A stretch of 64,000 bases of DNA from Pseudomonas oligotrophica (GCF_021726475.1 NZ_JAKJRU010000001.1:186001-250000), one strand, 5' to 3'; shown: positions 8,557 through 19,451, counted from the stretch's first letter. The notes: generated from the sequence alone by a model not told the origin. Numbers and translations: made by a program.

Positions 8557-9597
8557 ATGGCCATGAAGATCGACAAGCAGCTCCCCGCGGTCGGCGCCAT
8601 CGATGGGCAGCAGCGCCGCCAGCCGCTGATGCCGGAAAGCCGCCCGCACCAGGCGCCGGCGCGCGAGCTGGACACCGCCACGGCCGAGGCCAGCAGCCGC
8701 AAGAGCACCAGTTTCAGCCTGCAGCTCAACCAGCAGCTGTCCTCCATGCAGTCGGCCCAGAATTACCTGGCCGACCTGCACGGCCGGCTGTCGCAGCTGA
8801 AGCTGAGCCTCGGCCGCGAACTCGCCGCGAGCGTGCCCGGTAGCGGCGCGCCGGCCATCCGCGAGGGGCTGGAGCAGGTCGGCGAGCTGTTGCGCCAGCG
8901 CAGCGAGCGCTCGGGCAACGCGCTGGACGCCGGCTTTCGCCTGCACCTGAACGAGCCGGTGCGCAGCCGCTTCAGCCTGCAGGGGCTGGAGTCGCTGCAG
9001 CGGATCCGCGAGGCGGCGCCGGAAACCCTGATCATCCGTGGCGGCCGCCAGCTGGCCGAGCCGGTGGCGGTAATCCTCGACGAGGCGATGAGCGACGAGC
9101 AGATCCTGCGGCGCTTCAATGCCAGCCTCGGCCAGGCCGGCATCCGCGCCGAACTGGACGCCAACGGCCAGCTGCGCTTCTCTGCGCGCGAAAGCGTCTG
9201 GCAGAAGCTCGAAGGCGAACTGGCGGTGCGCGGCGAGGGCAAGCTGTTTCCCGGCGAGCGCTTCCAGCGGCTGGGCAGCCATCAGGAGCAGCTGCTGGAA
9301 CTGCCGGAGGCAGCGGCGCTGGACTCCTTCGCCGAGCTGCGCCGCGTGCTGGACAACGTGGTCGCCGCGCTGGACCGCATCGGCAACCTGCGCGACCAGC
9401 TCGGCCAGCGGCAGAAGGAGATCCGCGACTTCCTCGCTCGCCAGGCCGGCAACGACGAGAAGCAGTGGGCGCTGGACTTCTCGCGCTCGGTGTTCAACCT
9501 GATGCAGCGCAGCCCGTCGAGCTACGCCGCGGTCAGCCAGGCGGTCGCCGCCCAGGCCACCCTGAGCCGCTTCACCGTCGTCAGCCTGCTGGCCTGA
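8557..9597 (+). CDS. Putative hook-associated protein, LafW-like
   Basis: A 346-aa soluble protein with no signal peptide, directly after flgL (7 bp). It has a coiled-coil-prone N-terminal part (SLQLNQQLSSMQSAQNYLAD). A central stretch FNASLGQAGIRAELDANGQL with RFSARE resembles the flagellin hook IN motif of flagellins and FliD. The C-terminal amphipathic segment reads LDFSRSVFNLMQRSPSSYAA. In Flag-2 lateral clusters the gene after lfgL is lafW, annotated as a putative hook-associated protein, so position and the IN-like motif support that call. Sequence homology to LafW was not tested. It ends the flagellar block: no flagellin or cap gene follows. Confidence 0.6.
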   Translation: MAMKIDKQLPAVGAIDGQQRRQPLMPESRPHQAPARELDTATAEASSRKSTSFSLQLNQQLSSMQSAQNYLADLHGRLSQLKLSLGRELAASVPGSGAPAIREGLEQVGELLRQRSERSGNALDAGFRLHLNEPVRSRFSLQGLESLQRIREAAPETLIIRGGRQLAEPVAVILDEAMSDEQILRRFNASLGQAGIRAELDANGQLRFSARESVWQKLEGELAVRGEGKLFPGERFQRLGSHQEQLLELPEAAALDSFAELRRVLDNVVAALDRIGNLRDQLGQRQKEIRDFLARQAGNDEKQWALDFSRSVFNLMQRSPSSYAAVSQAVAAQATLSRFTVVSLLA

Positions 9598-9608
9598 GCG
9601 GCCGCGGT

Positions 9609-9821
9609 TCAGCCGCGCTCGGCGGGGCGCACGGCCGCTGCGCGGCGTGGCGCCTGAGTCGGGGCGCGGCCGCGCCACATCCCCTGCAGGCCGACCAGCG
9701 TCGGCAGCCCCAGCGCCAGCCAGCCGAACCAGTCGCCGGCGCCGTCGGAGACCAGCCCGGCGAGCAGGCCGAGGGCCGAGAGCAGGCCAAGGGCCAGTGG
9801 CCACAGCCAGATGCGCATCAT
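9609..9821 (-). CDS. Small two-helix membrane protein in siderophore-uptake operon
   Basis: 70-aa protein: MMRIWLWPLALGLLSALGLL gives one membrane helix, WFGWLALGLPTLVGLQG a second, then a basic Arg/Ala/Pro tail. It overlaps the stop of the PepSY gene by 4 bp (ATGA), so it is translationally coupled as the last gene of the receptor-PepSY operon. Small hydrophobic proteins of unknown function often accompany PepSY iron-reductase-like genes in Pseudomonas. I do not recognise the family. It ends 11 bp from the convergent LafW-like gene. Confidence 0.72.
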   Translation of the reverse strand: MMRIWLWPLALGLLSALGLLAGLVSDGAGDWFGWLALGLPTLVGLQGMWRGRAPTQAPRRAAAVRPAERG

Positions 9822-10945
9822 CCCCGCACCTCCGTCGCGCCACGCTTGAGCCACAGGTACAGGCCGCTGCCGAGCACCACGATGGTGAGGATATCCAGCA
9901 GCGCCCAGAGGATCTTCAGCGGCAGGCCGCCGTAGTCGCCGAAGTGCAGCGGTTCGGACAACTGCAGCGCGGTGACGTACCAGGGCCGGGCGCTGGCTTC
10001 GAGCACCTCGCCATCGGCGGGGTCGACCAGCAGCGCCTGGGTCAGGCGCGAGGTCAGCGGCGTGTCGCCGCGCAGGATCACCGCGACATGCTCGGGCGTG
10101 GCGCGCAGCGTGCCGGGGTAGGCGATCATCGAGATCGCCATGCCCGGCGCGGCGGCCAGCACACGGTCGACCGCGGTCTGCAGCGAGCCGTCGGCAGCCG
10201 GGACATCGCTGGCATCCTTCGGCAGCAGCACCTGGGTCTTGCCGGCCTGCAGGGCGGCGACCTGCTCGGCCTGCCAGGCCTGGAAGATGAGGTCCGCCCA
10301 GGTGTTGATCACCCCGGTGAAGCCCACCGCCAGCGCCCAGACCAGGGTGACGATGCCGAGCAGGTTGTGCAGGTCCAGCCAGCGCGTGCGTGGCGCCCGT
10401 TCGCGGCGCACCTCGGCGAAGCGCAGCTTGCGCATGAAGGGCGCATAGAGCACCACGCCGGAGACGATGGCGACCACCAGCAGCAGGCCCATGAAGCCGA
10501 GGAACAACTTGCCGGCCAGCCCCGCGTAGAGGTCGACGTGCAGGCGGTACATCACGCTCATGAAGCCCTCGTCGAACGCCGACACGTCGACCACCTGGCC
10601 GGTGCGCGCATCGGAGAGGATCAGCAGCGACTCGCTTTCGTCGGTATCGACGCGGGTGTCGAGCTTGACGTACCAGAGGTCGGGCAGGTCTTCCTCGGCG
10701 AAGAAATACAACGGCACCAGGCCCGGGTGGGCCTTGACCGCCTCGGCGGCGACCCGGTCGAGGGCGATCTGCGGGGTGCCCGCCGGCATCGGCGGGGCCT
10801 CGATCTCGCTGCCGGCCAGGTGCTCGATCTCGTGGGAGAAGATCAGCGGCAGACCGGTCAGGCACAGCAGCAGGATGAACAGCGTAGAGACGAGGCTGGA
10901 CCACTTGTGGACCCAGCCCCAGCCCCGCAGGGTGCGTGCCTGCAT
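9818..10945 (-). CDS. PepSY-associated TM protein (putative ferric-siderophore reductase)
   Basis: 375-aa inner-membrane protein of the PepSY_TM (PiuB/FegB-like) family. It has four predicted helices: WSSLVSTLFILLLCLTGLPL near the N-terminus after the family RxWGWVHKW motif, LGFMGLLLVVAIVSGVVLYA, a third after the conserved LDLHNLLGIVTLVWALAVGF, and WALLDILTIVVLGSGLYLWL at the C-terminus. Conserved His residues in LHVDLYAG and DLHNLLG are possible heme or metal ligands. These proteins sit beside TonB receptors and are thought to help release iron from siderophores. Its ATG overlaps the receptor stop (TGATG). Confidence 0.88.
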   Translation of the reverse strand: MQARTLRGWGWVHKWSSLVSTLFILLLCLTGLPLIFSHEIEHLAGSEIEAPPMPAGTPQIALDRVAAEAVKAHPGLVPLYFFAEEDLPDLWYVKLDTRVDTDESESLLILSDARTGQVVDVSAFDEGFMSVMYRLHVDLYAGLAGKLFLGFMGLLLVVAIVSGVVLYAPFMRKLRFAEVRRERAPRTRWLDLHNLLGIVTLVWALAVGFTGVINTWADLIFQAWQAEQVAALQAGKTQVLLPKDASDVPAADGSLQTAVDRVLAAAPGMAISMIAYPGTLRATPEHVAVILRGDTPLTSRLTQALLVDPADGEVLEASARPWYVTALQLSEPLHFGDYGGLPLKILWALLDILTIVVLGSGLYLWLKRGATEVRG

Positions 10946-13161
10946 CAGAAGTCGACCGTGGCGCTGAGCGTGAGCGTGCGCGGGGCGCCGAGGACGAGGT
11001 AGTTGGCGTTCGGGTAGCCGCCCACCGAGGCCCAGTAGTCGCGGCCGGTGACGTTGTCCAGGCGGGCGCGCAGGGTCACATCACGCGCGTCGATGACCAT
11101 CCGGTAGCGTGCGCCAAGGTCCAGGCGGGTCCAGGACGGCGCCTGCAGGTCGTTGGCCGCGTCGGCGTACTGGCTGCTGGTGTAGACCACGCGGCTGGTC
11201 AGGGTCAGGCCGTTGGTGCCCGGCACGTCCCATTCGCCGCCGACGTTGGCCTGGGTGCGCGGCACGCCGATCGCACGGTTGCCCTCGTTGAGGCCGTCCT
11301 GTGTGCTGGTCAGCTCGGCATCGAGCAGGGTGAGGCCACCGAGCAGGCGCACGCCGTAGGCCGGCTCGCCGAACACCGACAGCTCGATGCCGCGGTTGCG
11401 CTGTTCGCCGCCGTCGGTGAATACACCGTTTTCCACGGTGCTGAACGGCCGGTCGGTGGTGAACAGCGCCAGGCTGCCACCGAGGTTGCCGCCGTCGTAC
11501 TTGATGCCGACCTCGGTCTGTTCGGAGACATAGGGCTCCAGCGCCTCGCCGGCATTGACGATGGCTACGCCACCGCTGCTCGCCGGAGCGATGTCGCCCT
11601 TGACCAGCCCCTCGATGTAGTTGGCGTAAACCGACAGTTCGTCGGTGAGCTGGTAGACCACGCCGGCCACCGGGCTGGTCTTGTAGCGGTTGTAGGAGGA
11701 CAGCCGGCTGCCGCTGTTGTAGTCGTAGCTCTTGGCCTCGATGCCCTGGCGGCGGGCGCCGAGGGTGAGCAGCAGGCGGTCGTCGAGGAAGCCCAGGGTG
11801 TCGGCCAGCGCCAGGCTCTGGGTGTGGGTGCGTTCGGTGACGCCAGGATCGGACATCTGGCCGCCGGTCCAGGTGGTGCCTGGCATCGCCGCGTCGAACG
11901 GGTCATGGATATCGGCGGCAAGGTTGCCCGACATGCCGTAGGCGTTGCGTGCTTGCAGATCGAACATCGCCGCGGACATTACCCACTCGTGGGAGACCGC
12001 ACCGGTGTTGCCACGGGCGCGCAGGCCGGCTTCGCTGGTGAAGACGTCTTCCTCGCGCACGTTGTCGAAGCGGTAGAAGGTGCCGGCGCCGGAACGGCCC
12101 GCCTTGATGCTGGCCAGGCGGTTCTTCTCCTCGCCCTCGCGCACACCGGCGGCGAGCCAGCCGGTCACGGCGTCGGAGAAGTCGTATTCGGCGCGCAAGG
12201 TGCCGAAGGTCTGCTTCTCCTTCGAGTAGGTCCAGGGCTGGGCGAAGTTGTCTTCGGCATCCGGTGCGCTGGGAATGCCGCCGTTGGGGGTGACACTCGG
12301 ACGCGGCTGGTCGATGAAGTGGTACTGGTGGCCGACGTCGCCGGACAGGCGGAAGTTGTCGCCCTGGTAGTCCAGGCCGAGGGCGAACATGTCGAGGGTG
12401 CGTTCCTCGTCCTCGACGGTGGTCTCGCCGGCACGCTTGGCGGCGTTCAGGCGCACACCGAAGCGCTCCTCTTCACCGAAGCGACGGGCGATATCGGCAT
12501 GGGTCATGGCCTGGCCACCGCTCTCGGCGCCGAGGGTCAGGCGGGTCAGCGGCTCGTTCGGCGCGCGCTTGGGCAGGATGTTGATCGCCCCGCCGATGCC
12601 GCTGCCGCCCGGCGCCGCGCCGTTGAGGAAGGCGTTGGCGCCGCGGAACACTTCCACGCGCTCGATGAACTCGGCGGCCACGTACTGGCGCGGTAGCAGG
12701 CCGTAGAGGCCGTTGTAGGCGATGTCGTCGGAGAACAGCGGGAAGCCGCGCACCACGTACAGTTCCTGGAAGTTGCCGAAGCCGCGCGCCACGCGCACCG
12801 AGGGGTCGTTCTGCAGCACGTCGGAGACGCTGCGCGCCTGCTGGTCCTGGATCAGCTGCGAGGTGTAGGACGTCGAGGTGAACGGCGTTTCCATGTAGTC
12901 GCGGTTGCCGAGGATGCCGACCCGGCCGCCACGGGCGACCTGCTCGCCGGCGTAGGGCGCGGTCAGGCCGTCAGCCGAGGCGTCGGCACTGGCGACGATC
13001 TCGGTTTCCGGCAGCGCCAGCGGCTGTTCGGCCTGGGCCTGGCTGTCGACAGTGGCATCCCGGTCCGTCGGGTTTGCAGCGTAGGCCGAGCCACCCATGG
13101 CCAGGCAGAGCGGAAGCAGGGCGCGAAGCGAGCCCGGTTTGCAGAGGAAGGTGCGAGACAT
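10945..13161 (-). CDS. TonB-dependent siderophore receptor
   Basis: 738-aa outer-membrane receptor. A signal peptide (about 28 aa, cleaved after GGSAYA) is followed by a TonB-box-like ETEIVASA and a plug domain (SVSDVLQNDPSVRVARGFGN, VEVFRGANAFLNG, GIGGAINILPKRAP), then a beta-barrel ending in a terminal Phe (TLTLSATVDF). There is no N-terminal STN signalling domain, so it is not a FecA/FpvA-type transducer. The layout resembles FhuA/hydroxamate receptors, but the ligand cannot be told from sequence. It heads an operon with a PepSY protein and a small membrane protein behind a Fur-like box. Confidence 0.92.
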   Translation of the reverse strand: MSRTFLCKPGSLRALLPLCLAMGGSAYAANPTDRDATVDSQAQAEQPLALPETEIVASADASADGLTAPYAGEQVARGGRVGILGNRDYMETPFTSTSYTSQLIQDQQARSVSDVLQNDPSVRVARGFGNFQELYVVRGFPLFSDDIAYNGLYGLLPRQYVAAEFIERVEVFRGANAFLNGAAPGGSGIGGAINILPKRAPNEPLTRLTLGAESGGQAMTHADIARRFGEEERFGVRLNAAKRAGETTVEDEERTLDMFALGLDYQGDNFRLSGDVGHQYHFIDQPRPSVTPNGGIPSAPDAEDNFAQPWTYSKEKQTFGTLRAEYDFSDAVTGWLAAGVREGEEKNRLASIKAGRSGAGTFYRFDNVREEDVFTSEAGLRARGNTGAVSHEWVMSAAMFDLQARNAYGMSGNLAADIHDPFDAAMPGTTWTGGQMSDPGVTERTHTQSLALADTLGFLDDRLLLTLGARRQGIEAKSYDYNSGSRLSSYNRYKTSPVAGVVYQLTDELSVYANYIEGLVKGDIAPASSGGVAIVNAGEALEPYVSEQTEVGIKYDGGNLGGSLALFTTDRPFSTVENGVFTDGGEQRNRGIELSVFGEPAYGVRLLGGLTLLDAELTSTQDGLNEGNRAIGVPRTQANVGGEWDVPGTNGLTLTSRVVYTSSQYADAANDLQAPSWTRLDLGARYRMVIDARDVTLRARLDNVTGRDYWASVGGYPNANYLVLGAPRTLTLSATVDF

Positions 13162-13227
13162 TGGAAAAGACCTGTTGGGACCGGAAATTGCGGGGGAAAT
13201 GGCGCAATTTCAAAATGCTATATTTAG

Positions 13228-13242
13228 CAAGAATGATTCGCA
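13228..13242 (-). promoter_or_regulatory. Probable Fur box upstream of TonB receptor
   Basis: Reading toward the receptor, the sequence TGCGAATCATTCTTG has the Fur core GAATCATTCT centred on one base. It lies 67 bp upstream of the receptor ATG in an AT-rich stretch that contrasts with its surroundings. Four of seven arm positions are palindromic. The same GAATCATTCTTG core occurs at the second TonB receptor operon (43602-43616), which strengthens both calls. Confidence 0.6.
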
Positions 13243-13456
13243 ACAATATTAATCAACCAATGACTCGCGCTCTCCTGGCCTCGCACCGTGCCGCCGCACC
13301 GGCTACAGCGGCTGCAAGCCGCGACGCAGAGCGGCGCGCTTGCCAGCGCCCCGGCAACCGGAACAGGAAGGGATGAAAGGCGGGAAAGCCGACCAGGGGA
13401 TGGCCGGGCATGCGGCGCATCGGCCAGGACGCGGGCGCGCCCCGGCCGCCGCTCGA

Positions 13457-13672
13457 TCAGCTGTCGCGCAGGCGGAAGCCGATCTTCAAGGTGACCTGGA
13501 AGTGCGCGACCTTGCCGTTGGCCACGTGGCCGCGGATCTCGCCGACCTCGAACCACTCGATGTTCTCCAGCGTCTTGCTGGCCTCGGCGATGGCGTTCTG
13601 GATCGCGTCATCGACGCTGGTGCGCGACGAGCCGACGATCTCGATCTTCTTGTAGGTGTGATGGTCCGACAT
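13457..13672 (-). CDS. Dodecin, flavin-storage protein
   Basis: 71-aa dodecin, which forms a hollow dodecamer that binds flavins (or CoA) in the cytoplasm. The sequence matches the family throughout: TYKKIEIVGSSRTSVDDAIQ, ASKTLENIEWFEVGEIRGHV with the stacking Trp, and VAHFQVTLKIGFRL at the C-terminus. Start chosen at the ATG giving MSDHHTYKK; a longer in-frame extension lacks family similarity. It is transcribed in the same direction as the KTSC gene but separated by 98 bp, so it probably has its own promoter. Confidence 0.93.
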   Translation of the reverse strand: MSDHHTYKKIEIVGSSRTSVDDAIQNAIAEASKTLENIEWFEVGEIRGHVANGKVAHFQVTLKIGFRLRDS

Positions 13673-13770
13673 GCATACCCCCTGATTCTGGCGAGCCTCC
13701 GCTCGAAGGATTCGTCCTGTCTGCTTTCTGAGGCCGGCGCCGGCGACTTGGTTCAACCCCTGCGCCCGGC

Positions 13771-13982
13771 TCAGCGCAGGCGCCGATAGGGGAAGTGGCA
13801 GGGCTTGAACGCCTGGTTGAAGTGCCGGCCCAGCGAGTCGGCCGCCAGCAGCGCCTGCACCGCCTCGGCTGGCACCTGTTCGTAGCGGTACAGGCTGCCG
13901 TTGTGGAACTCGACTTCCAGCACCCGCTCATCCGAAGCGTAGCCCAGCGCGCGGATGCTGCTGGAGTCGACCGCGGCGCGCT

Positions 13983-13986
<4 letters not shown>
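13771..13986 (-). CDS. KTSC domain protein
   Basis: 71 aa forming essentially one KTSC domain: VDSSSIRALGYASDERVLEV, a variable turn, FHNGSLYRYEQVPAEAVQAL, and SLGRHFNQAFKPCHFPYRRL. The domain takes its name from similarity to the C-terminal region of some lysyl-tRNA synthetases. Its biochemical function is not established to my knowledge. It starts with GTG and overlaps the stop of the upstream ABC exporter gene (GTGA), so translation is coupled to the exporter. This makes it the last gene of the glycan cluster. Confidence 0.85.
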
Positions 13987-15775
<1,789 letters not shown>

Positions 15776-15779
<4 letters not shown>

Positions 15780-16927
15780 GCGGGTGTCACGGCGGGCTCA
15801 TGATGGGCTTGGACCGAGGCGAAGCGGGCCTGTTGCAGGCGCAGCTCGTCGGCCAGCCCGGCATGCTCGGGGCGCACGCCATTGGCGTCGGGGAAGCCGA
15901 ACAGGCCGGTCGGGCAGTGGCGGTCGTCGTCCCAGCCGGGGTAATCGAGCACCGGGTACAGGCAGATGCCCTCCACCGCCACGCCCTGCTGCAGCGCCAG
16001 GCCGACCTGCTCGCTGACGTAGCGCAGCCAGTCGCCGCGCAGGTCGCCTTCGGCGCCGGTCTCGGCGACCAGGATCGGCCGCCCGTAGCGGCGCTGGATC
16101 TCCTTGAGGATGCCGCGGAACGGGCGGTAGTCCGGGTGGCCGCGAACGATGGTCTCGCCGCCCAGGTACCACTGGTTGTCCGAGTAGTAGTTGACCCCGA
16201 CGATATCGAGGTACTCCGGCTTGCCACCGAGGCCCGGCCAGGCCTTGCCGCAGAGCATGTCCCAGGCCTCGAACTGCGCCTGGCGGGCGTTTTCCGCCTC
16301 GCGCTGGGCGGCCGGGCGCAGCACCTGGGCGCTGATGTGGATCGCCGGGTCGACCTGGACGAAGCGCGCCCGCGGCTCGACCGCGCGGATCGCCTCGATG
16401 GCCGCGATGCTGGCGCGCACCAGCTGGTGCTTGAGCTCGGCGCCACGGCCCTGGCCCAGCGGGTTGAAGCGCGCATGGTCGCCCCCGGCCCAGGCCCAGA
16501 AGGAGATCTCGTTGACCGGCGAGTAGAACGGCACCGCGTCGCTGTGCTCGCGCACCAGCCGCGCCGCCTCGCCGGCAAAGCGGGCGAAACGCTCGACGAA
16601 CTCGGGGCGCCAGATGTCGATGTCGTCGGGCCAGCCGTAGTGGCACAGGTCCCAGATCACCTGGGTGCCGCTGTCGCGCGCAGCCGCGAGCATCGGCAGG
16701 AAGCTGGACCAGTCGTAGCGGCCCGGCTGGCGCTCGATCAGGTGCCAGCGCAGGCCGTCGCGGGCGCTGCGGATGCCGTGGCGCTGCAGCGCACGGTAGT
16801 CCTCGGCGACCAGCCGATCGTGGCCGGTGGCGGCCAGCAGGTCGAGCCGGCGGTTGTCGTGGCGGCGGTGCGTGGAGCACTCGAAGCCGCCGAGAAAGAA
16901 GCTGTCGAAGAGGGTCGGTTGGTACAT
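15776..16927 (-). CDS. Cytoplasmic clan-A (GH1-like) glycosidase
   Basis: 383 aa with a TIM-barrel retaining-glycosidase pattern. Acid/base Glu140 lies in SPVNEISFWAW, the nucleophile Glu289 in PILVAETGAEG, and DIVGVNYYSDNQWY matches the sixth-strand NYY motif of beta-glucosidase-like enzymes. No signal peptide is present, so it acts in the cytoplasm. It starts at MYQPTLFDSFFLGGFECSTH; a longer open frame upstream is a shadow of glf. It lies 110 bp after glf and overlaps the exporter start by 4 bp. In a biosynthetic operon it might trim or transglycosylate an intermediate rather than degrade sugar for food. The exact GH family is uncertain. Confidence 0.85.
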
Positions 16928-17037
16928 CGCAGGCCTCTTGGAAACAGGCACGGCCGGCCGCGCCGCAAGCGCGCGACGCAGCCGGCAGGTGCCGACGGTA
17001 CGATCATGGCCGCCGCAGCGCGCGGCGACCGCGGGGC

Positions 17038-18279
17038 TCAGCCGGCCTGTTCGGCGAGGCTGCGCGCGTGCGCGTCGCCCGCGCCGGCGGCCGGGCCGCG
17101 CTCGGCTTCCTCGATGCGTTTGTACGCCGCCAGCGCCTGGCCGACCACCTGATCCATGTTGTAGTACTTGTAGGTGCCCAGGCGACCGATGAAGGTCACG
17201 CCCGGCGTCTGCTCGGCGAGCTGCTGGTAGCGCTTGTACAGCTCGGCGTTCTCCGGGCGCGGGATCGGGTAGTAGGGGTCGCCCTCGGCCGAGGGGTACT
17301 CGTAGGTCACGCTGGTCTTCGGGTGGACCTGCCCGGTGAGGTGCTTGTACTCGCTGATGCGCGTGTAGGGCACCTCCTCGCTCGGGTAGTTGACCGTGCC
17401 GACCGGCTGGAACTGCTCCTGCTCGAGCTGCTTGTGCTCGAAGCGCAGCGAGCGGTACGGCAGCTTGCCGAAGCGGTAGTCGAAGTACTCGTCGATCGGC
17501 CCGCAGTAGACCAGGTGGTCGTACTCGACCTCGTCGCGGATCTCGCGGTAGTCGGTGTTGAGCATGACCTTGATGTTCGGATGGTCGAGCATCTTCTCGA
17601 ACATCTTCGTGTAGCCGTGCCTGGGCATCTGCTGGAAGCTGTCGGTGAAGTAGCGGTCGTCGGTGTTGGTGCGCGTCGGCACCCGCGAGGTCACCGACTT
17701 GTCCAGCTGCGAGGGGTCCAGCGCCCACTGCTTGCGCGTGTAGCCGCGGAAGAACTTCTCGTACAGCTCGCGGCCGATGCCGTTGATCACCACGTCCTCG
17801 CTGGTCTGGATGTCGGCCACCGGCTCGGCGCGGCTGGCCAGGTACTCGGCGGCCTGCTCGTCGGTCTCCAGGTTCAGGCCGTAGAGCCTGTTCAGCGTGG
17901 TGCGGTTGATCGGGATCGGCACCAGTTGGCCGTCCACCTGCGCCAGCACGCGGTGCTCGTAGGGGCGCCACTCGGTGAAACGCGACAGGTAGTCGACGAT
18001 GCGCTGCGAATTGGTGTGGAAGATGTGCGGGCCGTAGCGGTGGACCAGCACGCCGGATTCGTCGTGGTGATCGTAGGCGTTGCCGGCGATGTGCGGGCGT
18101 CGGTCGACTACCAGCACGCGCTTGTTCAGCCCGGCGGCCAGGCGCTCGGCGAGCACGCTGCCGGCGAAACCGGCACCGACGATGAGATAGTCGAAACCAC
18201 GCCGGCGCTCGCCCGGCGCATCACCGGAGCCCCCGCCGAGACGTTCGGGATGGCGGTCTTGCGGGTTCATATCGCGCAT
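17038..18279 (-). CDS. glf: UDP-galactopyranose mutase
   Basis: 413-aa flavoenzyme converting UDP-galactopyranose to UDP-galactofuranose, the donor of Galf residues. Signatures: FAD-binding FDYLIVGAGFAGSVLAERLA, RRPHIAGNAYD, the family motif VHRYGPHIFHTNSQRI, FFRGYTRKQWALDP in the mobile lid, and IGRLGTYKYYNMDQVVGQAL near the C-terminus. The first roughly 28 residues (MRDMNPQDRHPERLGGGSGD...) are non-conserved and charged. It overlaps the upstream glycosyltransferase by 13 bp. galE, which supplies UDP-Gal, is divergent on the other side of that gene. Confidence 0.97.
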   Translation of the reverse strand: MRDMNPQDRHPERLGGGSGDAPGERRRGFDYLIVGAGFAGSVLAERLAAGLNKRVLVVDRRPHIAGNAYDHHDESGVLVHRYGPHIFHTNSQRIVDYLSRFTEWRPYEHRVLAQVDGQLVPIPINRTTLNRLYGLNLETDEQAAEYLASRAEPVADIQTSEDVVINGIGRELYEKFFRGYTRKQWALDPSQLDKSVTSRVPTRTNTDDRYFTDSFQQMPRHGYTKMFEKMLDHPNIKVMLNTDYREIRDEVEYDHLVYCGPIDEYFDYRFGKLPYRSLRFEHKQLEQEQFQPVGTVNYPSEEVPYTRISEYKHLTGQVHPKTSVTYEYPSAEGDPYYPIPRPENAELYKRYQQLAEQTPGVTFIGRLGTYKYYNMDQVVGQALAAYKRIEEAERGPAAGAGDAHARSLAEQAG

Positions 18280-19451
18280 TGGATCTTCTCCTTCATCAGG
18301 CTCCAGGTGTGGTCCCAGGACATGTCGCCGAGGATCTCGTCGGCGCGGGCCAGCAGGCGGTCGCGGTCCTCGGCATCCTTCAGCGCGGCCTCGCAGGCGG
18401 CAATGAAGGCCTCGGCGCCGTCGGCGATGCGCACGATGCCGGTGTCGCCGTAGGTGCGCACCACGTCGGTGATCGGCGTCGATACCACCGGGCGGCCGCC
18501 GGCCAGGTATTCGGGGGTCTTGGTCGGGCTGATGAAGCGCGTCGATTCGTTCAGCGCGAACGGCATGATCGCCACGTCCCAGCCCGCGAGGTACTGCGGC
18601 AGCTCGTCGTAGGTCTTGCCGCCCAGGTAGTGCAGGTTGTCGCGCCGCGGCAGCTCGGCCGGGTCGATCTTCACCACCGGGCCGATCAGCACCAGCTGCC
18701 AGTCGGGCTTGAGCCGCGCGACCTGCTCCAGCAGTTCGAGGTCCAGGCGCTCGTCGATCACGCCGTAGAAGCCCAGCCGCGGGCGCGGAATCTCGGCCTG
18801 GTCGTCCGGGTCGTGCTGCGGCCGCCGCGCGGCGGCGAAGTGCTCGACATCGACGCTGCTGGGGAAGGGATGCGCGTCGTCATGCAACTCGCGCTTGGCT
18901 TCCCAGATGCTGTAGCCGCCGGTGAACACCAGGTCGGCGCGCTTGAGCAGCTCGCGTTCGCGCTCGATCAGCTCCGGCGGCGCACCGCGGAAGGCCGAAA
19001 GCTCGTCCATGCAGTCGTAGATGGTCACGCGTGGCTCAAGGTGGGCGGAAAACGCCAGGCTCATCGGCGTGTAGTACCACAGCAGCAGGTCGTCGACGCC
19101 GAGCTTGGCCAGGTAGCCGTCGAGCAGCTCGCGCTGCACGCGGTTGGCGGCCTCGCCGGTGCAGCCGTGCGGCAGCCGCGGGATCAGCACCTGCACGCCG
19201 TTCTCTTCGGGGCGGACTTCCAGCCAGGGCTGGTCGTCCTCGGTGGCAATCGGTTCCTCGCAGAACAGCACGTTGAAATCGCGGGCGAAACGCGACATCA
19301 GATGTTGCGGGCGCTGGTAGACGAAGCTCCAGCGCAGGTGCGACAGGCACAACAGCGTCGGCACCTGCTCGTCGAAGACCACTTCGGCCGGCGTGTGCTG
19401 CGCGTTGCGGGATTTGCCGATGTCGTACTGGAAGGGGCCGGCCCAACTCAT
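18267..19451 (-). CDS. Glycosyltransferase (GT-B fold, TuaH-like)
   Basis: 394 aa. The region VPTLLCLSHLRWSFVYQRPQ with HLMSRFA is the N-terminal motif of a group of bacterial glycosyltransferases resembling TuaH. The C-terminal half shows the GT-B nucleotide-sugar pattern: GFYGVIDERLDLELL, WQLVLIGPV, LHYLGGKTYDELPQYLAGWD and the EX7E-like region FISPTKTPEYLAGGRPVVST. It has no membrane helices and is probably peripheral on the inner face. The first about 28 residues are poorly conserved in appearance, so a later start is possible. It leads the minus-strand operon and overlaps glf by 13 bp, suggesting that it uses UDP-Galf or builds the Galf acceptor. Confidence 0.87.
   Translation of the reverse strand: MSWAGPFQYDIGKSRNAQHTPAEVVFDEQVPTLLCLSHLRWSFVYQRPQHLMSRFARDFNVLFCEEPIATEDDQPWLEVRPEENGVQVLIPRLPHGCTGEAANRVQRELLDGYLAKLGVDDLLLWYYTPMSLAFSAHLEPRVTIYDCMDELSAFRGAPPELIERERELLKRADLVFTGGYSIWEAKRELHDDAHPFPSSVDVEHFAAARRPQHDPDDQAEIPRPRLGFYGVIDERLDLELLEQVARLKPDWQLVLIGPVVKIDPAELPRRDNLHYLGGKTYDELPQYLAGWDVAIMPFALNESTRFISPTKTPEYLAGGRPVVSTPITDVVRTYGDTGIVRIADGAEAFIAACEAALKDAEDRDRLLARADEILGDMSWDHTWSLMKEKIQCAI

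Noticed and set aside
9598-13456. Continuation of the flagellar island (flagellin, cap, motor genes)
   Set aside because: All genes after 9597 are on the opposite strand and encode iron uptake; no flagellin, FliD, FliS or Mot signature was found.
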